Shown piece after piece: positions 45,001 through 56,182 of a DNA stretch of 64,000 bases; the stretch's first letter is position 1; the number at the start of each line of letters is the position of its first letter. A program made the translations under genes and the position numbers. Location: positions 4,224,824-4,288,823 of the forward strand of contig OZ007505.1 of the NCBI GenBank assembly GCA_963931865.1, in the 5' to 3' direction. The notes below the pieces were generated by a model. The model made no database searches. It was not told the origin of the DNA and was given only the letters and a program-made list of their open reading frames with translations. Source of the stretch: Axinella damicornis. Taxonomy: Eukaryota > Porifera > Demospongiae > Axinellida > Axinellidae.

Positions 45001-48000
45001 GTGACGCGCGACCTTCATACTTTAATTTATTTACTGACCCTCGAACTTCGCGAAGAATGTTCGAGAACATTGGACCGGGGCATGGGCTGGAATCTAGTAT
45101 GCAATCGGGGAGCAGCAGTCGAAGCGGACGCAATCGAGCGAGCAGCAGTTGAAGCGGACGCAATCGGGGAGTAGCAGTCGAAGCGGACGCGATCGGGAGC
45201 AGCAGTCGAAGCGGACGCGATCGGGAGCAGCAGCTGCGCTGGAGGCGGAGGCAAACGGGGAGCAGCAGTGGAAGTGGATGCCGCAATCGGGCCCGGGAGC
45301 AGCAGCTGAAGCGGACGTAAGCGGCGAGCAGCAGCTGAAGCGGACGCAATCGGGGAGAAGCAGCTCTTCAGAGAGCTGTCCGGCGCCGGATTACGCACGG
45401 TAGGCGAACAAGGGGGAAGTAGCTGAGCGAGCGAAGCGAGCTCAGCTACTTGTAATTATAAACAAGGCTAGTGATTATTTGAGGTTGAGGCTGAGGCAGT
45501 TTCACAATGAATGAATTATTTCCTCATAAACGGCTGCCCACTGTAAGGCCTTCAAAAACGAACTGCCACTTTTGCATGTATAGGTAATGTTCAAATTGCA
45601 TACCCAGTGGTGTGGACTGCAATAGTAGTTACTCCAGAAGGGGCAACAGTTCGACAGAACATGAGAGAACCCGTTAGCGCATTCCATGCCTGCAGTGTAT
45701 GTGTGTGGTGTGCATGTGGTATATGCACGGGGTGTGCGTGTGTGTGTGTGGCATAGGTGAGGTATGCATGTGTGTGGTGTCAGTGTTATGTGTGTGATGG
45801 ATAATAATAATTATATTGACTGCAACGTTCTCTTTCAAAAATGAAAGTACATAATTATTTTAAAATGATAAAACAAAACAGAGAGTAGGGAAAAAGGAAA
45901 AAAAAAAAGTATTGCATTGGCCGGGAGTCGAACCCGGATCTACTGCTTGGAAGGCAGCAATGCTGACCGTTACACCACCAATGCACCTATGAGACTACTC
46001 CCACAAGGTAGCCATTTCTTTTAGGAAGAGCAAGGTATTGGAGACAAAACAAACCACTTTTCACAAACTTTATAGAGTTGATGCAAGGGGTGGTGCTATA
46101 AAGTGGCCTATACATGTACATAGGACTAGCCTTGTTCCCAGGCTCCCCCGTGTGCGCAGCAGCGACTAAAAATAAAACCACACCTACCCTATACAAACAC
46201 ACTTCTATAAAAGGTCAGCTATTCAGCAATGCAACAACAATCAAATTGTGTGATAGCTATGTGGTAGTCATGCATAGTCATGTGACTAATAAAACCACAC
46301 CCACCTCCACTTGTCCATTGCCACACCCCACAGCAATGACCTTGTTCTTCATGTCCATGCACCATACCGCTGGCGCCTTGCACCGAGGGACATCCTCAGA
46401 TTTCCGTGAGCAGTATTGCAGTGCCATGTTGGAGGTAAATTGAGAGAAGAGATTAAAATGGCGTGAAAAATCGTACCCCTCATCTGGATTTGGTGTCTGT
46501 GATTGCTGCTTGTCAAAGAGATGCCCAGACGTTGTTGAGAATGCTGTTTCGGAGATGGTTGATGCGTTTGACAGATTACCAAGTGACTCGTTCCTTGGGA
46601 GTAATGGGTGTGACAAGCTAGCAAGCGAAGTGCTGGCAGAGAGAGTGGACCAGGGATCGCCAGAGTTGGTGGGACGATATGCAACAGTGCCGAGGGAACT
46701 GCTGCGCGAGTGACCTCTTCGTTTACGATAGCGATTTGGAAGACTGGATTCTTTCTGGGAGGTTGAGCTGAGACACCCAGAATGGCTCTGTGTGGTACAC
46801 GTTCCTGACACCAGCTGCACATTAGCGGGGGGAGCAGATTGTAACATGTCGGTTTGGACTTGGACTTGTGGGATAGTTGTGGCGGATTTTGATCGCTGGT
46901 GAGAGCTGACTCGTGCTCGCGCAGGCAAGGGAGGCCTGTTATGAGTTTGAGTGGGTAGCATTGCAACTGTTGGGTGTGTGGATGGTGACATGGGAGGGGA
47001 GGGAGGCTGGTGAGGTGTGTGTGTATAAGTGTACGAGGGGAGGGCTGCGTTCCCAGGAATAGGAGAAAGGGAGATGGCAGGAAAACTGTGTAAACTGGAT
47101 CCACTCGGACCTCTGCGGTGACGAGACTTTGGGCCGTCATAAGGCATCCCCTGAACGGACGGGGGACGACTCACTGGCTGTGGAGATGCAGGAACTGACG
47201 GATAACTTGTTGGGTGCGTGGAGAAGGCTACCGGTTGTGGGGCTCGGGGATAGCTTGGTGCATTCTGGGAAGAGAGGGCCATTCCTGATGAGGTGGTGTG
47301 TACCACATTGGTATCTGAGATTCTTCTGAAGAGATGGGGGGAGATAGGGTGGGGTGAGGGGGGAGGAGTGTAGATTGGGAGAGGGGAGGAGTTAGAAGGG
47401 AAGTACGTTGCAGCTTGAACTGGTATGCTTTTTGAGTGAATGTTTTCAGGAAGACTGGTTTGTTGGGATGGTGCATTTCTGGAATCTGTCAATAGCTGTC
47501 TGTTTGATGGAGGTGTACCGGAGCCAGGGACCGGTGTGTCAGGACCACGTGCACTGGATAGCTTCCTGCCTCCCTGTGAGGGCTGTGATGGTTTGCTGTT
47601 TGCGTTCTGAGGTTCAGTGTCTGCTTCACATCCGTCTGCCTCGTCCCTGTCACTGGTACTGGCCACCTCAGGCGGCTCACCACATATCTCACTGCAGGTG
47701 GGGGTGTATAGAAAATAATTTTCATACTGAGAATACATTGCATGGCGACTACACCAGACTTAAGGTTACGAAATGTATTGGGAAATGTATACTTAAGCTC
47801 GCTAACCAAGAATCTCTGGTACAAACAGCGTGAGCAACTTGATTCTTGAGGTGGAGGTGCGCTGTCGCAAGGTGCAGGGCATGACGGAAGCTTTTACCGA
47901 TACGCTGTATAGCCGTGCAAAAACGAGCAGTTCAGTTCACCAAAAAGCCGTATTTACCGCTTTTGTTGAGCGAGACAGCAGATAAATTTGCCAGGGATTA

Positions 48001-51000
48001 TGCTATCAATAAATGCTTCCGTCATGTCCTGCACCTTGTGACTGCGCACCTCCACCGCCAGAATCAAGTTGCTCACGCTCTTCATACCAGATTTTTGGTT
48101 AGCGAGCTTAAGTATAGATTTCCCAATACATATTGCACGGCGCGCGCACGAGTATCCCGTAACCTTAAAGTGAATATTGTACAATATGTTAGCCACCTAC
48201 TTCTACATTTATGATTAGGTATAATAACTAGAGGTGCTCATGAGAGCACGTACCCCGTGCATTACTGTCAAGAGTTCTTGCTACTTCTCTCTTCTGTGTG
48301 GAGACTCAGTTTGGCGTTCAGTGCACTTTCGTTCGGCATCTTTGCGTAGCCTCTCTTTCTGTTCTGCCGTCTGTCTGGCCTTGAAAGAAGGCGTTTTATT
48401 AGTTCTAAGCCACTTCAGACATGATACAGGTAGTCTCGCGGGTAGGCTACAGTGCTAGCAGCTGCACGATGAGCAATACTAGCTATAGTTGCTAGGTACG
48501 GAGAGCATACTAGCCATGACTAGCTAGCTAGCTAGCTGCAGCCATGCACGATATTATGATATGAGATACCGTAAGTTGTGGCAGTAATGTTAGAAAGAGG
48601 GTGTGGTTAAGTTGTATAAATTAGAATTTTTGGAGTTTCGCTCGCTTTTCTGTGCCTCTCGAGTGGATTCAGGTGTGTGAGTTATGTAGACGCTAGTGAT
48701 TTCTGAATTCTGATGATTGTATTGTGAACTAAAGTCTCAACAAGGCCTTCATTGCTGTAACTTTAACTGTAACTGTTTGGACAGACAGACAGACAGACTG
48801 ACGGACAAACCAATCACTCTACCCCCTGCTGCGCATGCGCACGGAGTAATTACTAGGTCTACTTGTAGCCTCATTCTGATTTTTGGATCGGGCCTGGGAA
48901 CGAGGCTAGTCTACTTGTAAGTTCATTCAGAAGCCTCGCACATGTAGTTTCGGAGTCCGCACATGCACATGCATGCAGCATGGCACCTGTTTTGAAAAAC
49001 ATGGAAGAGGTGTGAGTTTCGTGATCCAGGAAATAAGGGCCGGAGAGCGGTTTCCAGAAATGGACTTGATGTCTGCATCTCCAAATGCCAAGGTACATGG
49101 CATACTTACGATGAACCCCTGGAAGAAGTTCAATGCGATAACAGTTTTCAACTGTGTGAACCGCCATCAGAGAGCTGGCAGAAGTCCTATACTTTAGGGT
49201 AAGGGTCAGCTCTATAGTAAAGTAGCAAAGTCAGCTCTATACAGCTGTGTAGAATAATCAGCCAGCTAGAGCATTAGCTCACCTCCTGGCAATCTCCATC
49301 ACACATCTCCTTTTCATGGGGGAAGGGTCCCAGACACGGATGTTCCCCTCCAGACTTGCACTCACCACCAACCCTCCATCCACACACACACACTCGATGT
49401 CCTAAAACATTAATCAATGTGGCAGTAAATTCTAATCATCCCAATGCAGATGGGGAAACAATGAATGTGCCAACAGGGTTTAATTGAGGGGAGGGGGCAC
49501 TCCATTGAATCTTTGCTATGCCCCTTCAAACACACCCAAGAAGTATCATGCATGCATGGCAACTTTGCCTTGTCCCCCCCCAAGTTCCTGCACTGCAAGA
49601 GAAATTGGTCTAGCTCAACAGACTACCCCCTCACTTGTCTATGTCCCCTCAGGTGGACGACCCTGGCATTGTACTGCTTCCGGTTGACCGACTCCATGTG
49701 GCGTCTGTGTCGCGTTTCAGAGGAACGGATCAGAGCCATAAAGTACATCCCGACGGTAACCACGGCTACCACAGCAAAGCAGGCTCGTATAGTGTTGGGG
49801 TGTGAGAGGGTGTGTACGAAGGGGTCATACAGGGTGTGTAAGAAGGTTGGGAGTGAGGTGGAGGGGTGATCACGGTTCTTGGAACCAAGTTGGAGGGTTA
49901 GTGAGATGGGTGGGAGTAGGGTGAGGAACCTGTGTGTGTGTGTAGTGGGGGGGGGAGAGGATTGGGAGGGAGGGAAGGGAAGGGAAGGGGAGAGGGAGGG
50001 AAGGGAAGGGAAGGGGAGAGGGAGGGAAGGAAAGGGGAGAGAGAAGGAAGGGAAGGGGAGAGGGAGGGAAGGAAAGGGGAGAGGGAGGGAAGGAAAGGGG
50101 AGAGAGAAGGAAGGGAAGGGGAGAGGGAGGGAAGGAAAGGGGAGAGAGAAGGAAGGGAAGGGGAGAGGGAGGGAAGGGAAGGGGAGAGGGAGGGAAGGGA
50201 AGGGGAGAGGGAAGGAAGGGAAGGGGAGAGGGAGGGGGGAAACAAAGACGTAAAAGTTGTTCAGATTGGAGTATGTATAAATCCAGGCATACCGGCTTTC
50301 CATTTGGTATCCATAGTAGCGTAGCAGCTTGGGCCAATGTGTGGTCACCATGGCCCTCCAGCACATGACACCTTCACACATGATACCGAACCCTTCTTCC
50401 TCACTGGACGGAAATATCTCAATCTGTCCCTTAGAAATGTCTAACAAATCTCGCCATAGGAGACCTGCCTTAACCCTGTCATCACTGCGAGAACGTGACC
50501 GTGTCTCACTGCTAGTGAGTGTGTCCGGTCTATCGGATGCCAGATTGTCCTCTGAGTTGTGCAAATCATGAATGGTGGGTCCTTCATCAAAGAGTGGGTC
50601 ATCGTGTGCGGCCGGAAGGGAAGTGGGTGTGTGGTTCACTGGGTTCAACCCGACCATAGTGTGGAAGAATTCTGTGCGCAGGAACCATGCCAACAGGTAG
50701 GCAAACAACACTACCTGTGGGAGGAAAGGAAGAGTAAACGTCAGGAGGGAGAAGGGAGGGAAGAAGGGAGGGAAGAAGGGAATAAAGAGAGGGAATAAGC
50801 GGAAGGAGGGAAGAGATGGAAGGAAGAGAGAGGTTCAAAAGTCCACTTCTATTGTGAAAAACACCAATGTATGTTTGCAGAAAAGCCATTCTTCGGTAGC
50901 CTTGTTCCCAGTCCCACGCCCAGCTTTTCGTCGTTTGCAGTATGATAAAGCGGGGAGGGCCTGGTACATTTCCTCACGTGAGCATGACGTAATCAACAAA

Positions 51001-54000
51001 TGGCAAAATTTTCAGAATGAGGACGCTACATTTTGTGTGTTATTCAACCATCTACACGTTCAATGCTCGGTGAGTATGACAGTCGCCCCCTGCTAGCTAG
51101 ATACGTGTGGTATCTTACCTGGTACCTTCGCTCTTCTTGCTGTTCTGAGACCCACATACACCCACATTCATTTAGGTCTTTCTACCATCTTTCTACCCTT
51201 GACGTCACTCACGTGAGGAAATGTACCAGGCCCTCCCTGCTTTATCGTACTGCAAGCGACTAAAAGCTGGGCGTGGGACTGGGAACGAGGCTAATTCTTC
51301 AGTGCATCATATTCAGACAGCCACTGCATTATCAGGAGCTAATGAGTGCCATCAGCAGTGCAAAAGAGTGTCAAACCAGAGTAACTGGTTATTGATTAGT
51401 CTAGCCGCTAGCCCCTCTCTGCCTAGCCGGTCTAGCGGGCAGGCGACAAAGCCATGCACGGAGGGTGGAGAGGGTCTAGCAAACATTGCATTTGATTGCA
51501 TTTCAACTGACCAATCAGATCTCACTGAAGCGATTCTTTCCAATTTTATTCATGACTCTCGTGGTTGTAAACCAAGCCGCTCGCGTGCGATCAGCCCGGC
51601 ATAGAGCGTCTAAAAGCCTACACTTGAGCTAAACTAGTCCAACTTTGATGCCTCCAGAACTCGTCCTCAACTCTAGCTGGCACTTCACAGGTACATGTAA
51701 TTGGCATTCCAGAGAAACGTGATCTAGTGCAATGCTTGCTAGACCCTCTCCGCCTTCCGCACGCGGCTTTGCCGCGTGCGTGTGTAACTGGCCTGGTGGT
51801 CAGTGGCGGAGAGGGGCTAGTGGCTAGACTGGTGTTGATTAGCAGTCCACCAAACTCCTTGAATACATGCCAGTTTAACACTCCTTCCTGCTGCTTTGCC
51901 AGGTTCGAAGGTCCTGATAATACAGTGGCTAATTTGATGCGACTCGAGTTCGTACAACCAGTACAACCATACATTGGTGGTTTGGTGCAGTCACGTCTGT
52001 ACCTTTACGCCTCGATCCTATATACGTACAGGTACCCACACTTGCAAACAAAAGGAAACATTATTGGGAGGGAGGGACGGAGGGAGGGAGGGACTGAGGG
52101 AGGGAGGGAGGGAGGGAGGGAGGGAGGGAGGGAGGGAGGGAGGGAGGGAGGGAGAGAGGGAGGGACGGAGGGAGTGAATCAGGGCTACTCACCATAAAGG
52201 CTCTAGAGACAATTCTTGCATTGGCAAGGAAGTAGGCAAACTTCACACGCTTGGAATTCCATCGCAGGGGCGTGATCATTTGCAGGGAGGAGGGGCAGGG
52301 GCGAGGAGGTGGGTCCAGTGCACCCTCTGGGGACAAAGGGGATGAGATAAAAGTCAAGGGAGCGTCATGAGAATGATCCACATTTCCTATTCCCAGACCA
52401 CCTGGAACATACTACGGACAACAAAGCAGGGAGGTCTGGGAATGGGGACTGTATACCACATTCTGGCGGCGTACCTCCAGCTGCTTGCTGTACGGCTACT
52501 GCTGCCGAACCCAAGTCAGTCAACTGTGGAATGGAAACAAGTGCACAGAAGTCATTCACATTTGACCATCTACACTAGTCATGCATAACTCTTTGTCTAT
52601 ACGGTTACCAAACTTGATCGTTGTTCTAGCAGTTCACTTCTCTCGGCAATTTTGACTACCTGGAAATCATTTCTTTGTGGACCTACTCCTTAATTCCAGA
52701 GGAGATCGAGGTGTCAATTATGTCTAGCTGTCACCATATACTGGTTGACCTCCACATTCTCCCTCAAATGCAGATGGCTAAGGTAACCAGATCGATTCAT
52801 CCACTCTCAACCTTATGATGGTCCGTCCACTCTGTGGTACTATACAGCCTAGCTATAGATGTCTACAGCAATTCCCAGGCTCTCCCTGTGGTTTCTGCAG
52901 AGGGAATTACTAATTCATCAGCCTACCGATACCAACCTCTAGTCTCCGCAGGTCAATGGAGAGACAGGTGGGGAAGAACGTCAGCTGCATAAACCAGTCA
53001 CATAGCAGCCCCACCAGAGCTATGATGCAGAACTCCTGCATGGTGAGAGGGGTAGGTATGAGCCATCAAGTAAACATGTAATGCATTGTGATAAAGTAGT
53101 AGCCCCATTCCCAGGCCATTTCCCATTCCGTTTTTAGCCGCATAGGTGACCTTTGAACCCCACCAGAAAAGCACGAGAAGGCCTGGTACCACTCCTACGT
53201 CATCAAACTGCAAGGTGGACGCGGTCGTGATGTACGTGAACAAGGTTTCGATAATTGTGGCAAAGTGCCCACGCCGTTCGACTGGTACTAACTTTTGTGA
53301 CAAGATGTAGAAGCGGCGGTATTTTCTAACTTTCTTGCTGCACTAGTGGATCACAAGAGGCATCAGGCCGGTACGGATGTCCGTATTATAGTAATGCATG
53401 TTAGTTACTGCGTCTCGGTGTCATTAGTATAATTTATGCTCCAATTCTTTCTGCAGGGCGGCCTATTATGAGATTCAAAAGGAGTATTGTGTAGATCTAG
53501 GACTGACTTTGTGTGAACTGATACTTGTGTGCAATTCCCATATTAATGCTGACCTTTGTGAAGAAGAATTATGATTGTATACAAATAACATGTATACACA
53601 CTAGTCCCTCTCAGTTTTAGCTGCATACGTGACCTCTGAACTGCTGGACCTTTGAACTGGGAAGGAGGCTAGTAATTAGTACAATCATGTAACGTAAGTA
53701 CATGTATCTACAGACAACATCGAGCACCACCTGCGTGTCACTGACAGTCAACTATACCATACCTTTATCACGTAGTTGAAGATGGCAATGCCCACAGTGA
53801 GCATGAGCACCAGTGTGATGACATTGCGTGTGATGTTGCCACCCTGGTTATAGAGCCCAGTCGCTACGCGTTCCTTGACAGCAATCTCCTCCGGAGTTGA
53901 CATCACTGCCTTGACAATGATGAGGATGTTCTCGAGACCTAATACCACCACCATGAATGGGTATACCTCACTGTGTGGGCGGAGAGGGGGAGGGAGGGTG

Positions 54001-56117
54001 ATGGAGGGAGGGAGAGAAGGTAGTGGCAGGAGGAAGGGAAGAGGGAAAGGGGGAGGGAGAAAGGGGGAGGGAGAAAGAAGCCATGAGGGAGAGAGGATGA
54101 TGGAGGAAGAAAGGAGGAGGAAGAGAGGGTGTTAGGGGGAGGGAGGGGGATATAGAAGGACGGTGATGGAGGAAGGAAGGAGAGAGGGTGATAGAGGGAG
54201 GGGATGGAGGGATGGTGAGGGAGGGAAGGTGACAGAGGAAGGATGGAGAGAGGGTGTGGGAGGACAGAGGTGTTTGATGGTACAGTGTAGATGGCTTATG
54301 TTTTGTGTACATGCAAAAATTTTGCAACATACATGTGAGTTAGCAGTGCAGTCCTATTCAAAAAAGGATTTTAGAATGAGACACTTTGCAGTGCATATCT
54401 TCAGTGTCCACAGTGCAAAAGGTTTTGCACGCTCCCCTTACAAAGGCATGTACCACATGTATGTCTCAGATATCATAACCATCACTAACCTGCCACTGAG
54501 TGAGACACTGCTAAATCCAAAGAACGTGCAGATACCAAGGGACATGGTGAGAGAGGCGGTGACTGTCAGGAACGCCGTGAGCCCAAGGCCAAACTTAGAT
54601 TTGACAAGGTCAATCTTGCCTAGAGTAAACGGCATGTAGCAGTGAGTTAGTACAGTAAACTACAGCATACAGTATAGCGGGTTATTTTCGTGGCTAACCA
54701 ACTTTTACGTAGTACTGTCATTTAAGTACAGCTCTTCGATCTAATGAAAAATGAAATTTCAATGATTGGGAAGGTGTAGGAAGGTGCTTGTAGTTGCGTG
54801 AGAGGCTAGCAAGGACATGTCAGAGGCAGTGCTGATCTATTTGCTGTGGCAAGAGTTACTGGCGTCACTTGCGTCCACTTCTGTATTTACTTTCTAAATC
54901 ACAACACGAGGGAGGACCCTGTTAGAGAGATGAAAGTGTTTTCTGTGTCAGTAGCTAGCCCATCTCTCATCTTGATCTCATTGAGGTCATTCTCTTCAAT
55001 GTCAATGATCATAGTATAACTCCATCTGAGCTATTGCTGGAGTCACACATGAGTGTGTATGTGTTCACAGGGTCAGACCCACCGGCAGTACTCTGTAGAG
55101 TGCATAATCTAACCATGTGCACTAACGTCATACCACTATGGTGGTTGCCACAAAAACCAATTCCTTATGAAGCAATTAATTTTCATGAACATTTCTGCAT
55201 GCTAGCTATAAATACACAGTAAGCTATCAGTAAGCACACAGTAAACTACCAGCAAGCACACAGTAAACTACCAGCAAGCACACAGTAAACTACCAGCAAG
55301 TACACAGTAAACTAGAGGTGCTCAGCAGAGCACGTACCCCGTGCGCAACTTTGACTTGACAGCTATAAGCTTATAGGCCTACACCGATTATTCATACAGC
55401 ATGCACGATGAGCTAGCTAGAGGCCACGATTTTAATACAGCGATATCAGCATGCAGAATGAGATACCGTAAGTTGTGGCAGTAATGTTAGAAATAGGGTG
55501 TGGTCAAGTTGTATAAATTAGAAGCACGACTTTCACGCAGCTTTTCTCAGCCTCTCAAGTAGATCTCTGGTCTGTGAGTTACGTAGATGCTAGTATTTTC
55601 TGAATTCTGACACTTCTATCCTGAAATAAGCCTTCAACAAGGCCTTCACTGCTCAAACTGCTGTACATCTACGGACAGACTGACAGGACAGACTGACAGA
55701 CAAACCAATCACTCTACCCCCTGCTGCGCATGCGCACGGGGTAACTACCAGCAAGTACACAGTAAACTACCAGCAAGTACACAGTAAACTACCAGCAAGT
55801 ACACAGTAAACTACCAGCAAGTACACAGTAAACTACCAGCAAGTACACAGTAAACTACCAGCAAGTACACAGTAAACTACCAGCAAGTACACAGTAAACT
55901 ACCAGCAAGTACACAGTAAACTACCAGCAAGTACACAGTAAACTACCAGCAAGTACACAGTGAACTACCAGCAAGTACACAGTAAACTACCAGCAAGTAC
56001 ACAGTAAACTACCTAGACTAGTACTACATACCAACTGAGAAGGAGATGTAGAGAAACACAATGAAGTAGAGACCCATCAGATATGCAAAGTCCATCAGGT
56101 GCCACTCAGGCTGTGTG

Positions 56118-56182
<65 letters not shown>

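Larger units (their letters stand above)
52937..56110 (-). other. SCAP: SCAP sterol-sensing domain exons
   Basis: Exons 56032-56110, 54490-54619, 53763-53970 and 52937-53035 encode the membrane core. Recognisable blocks are MGLYFIVFLYISFSVGKIDL, VKSKFGLGLTAFLTVTASL, MVVVLGLENILIIVKAVMS and FCIIALVGLLCDWFMQLTFF, followed by LSIDLRRLE. By alignment to the human residues, Leu315, Asp428 and Asp443 are kept, while Tyr298 is Ser here (YISFS against YIYFS). The MELADL COPII signal of loop 6 corresponds to LELTDL. Its first LE lies at the end of exon 52937-53035, and LTDL opens the 49 bp exon 52475-52523. Confidence 0.9.

Noticed and set aside
49879..50324. Gly/Arg/Glu-rich and Leu/Pro/Ser-rich frames across the GGGA arrays (also near 52070, 58150, 59050)
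   Set aside because: Tetranucleotide and hexanucleotide arrays without stops; they are intronic to SCAP.
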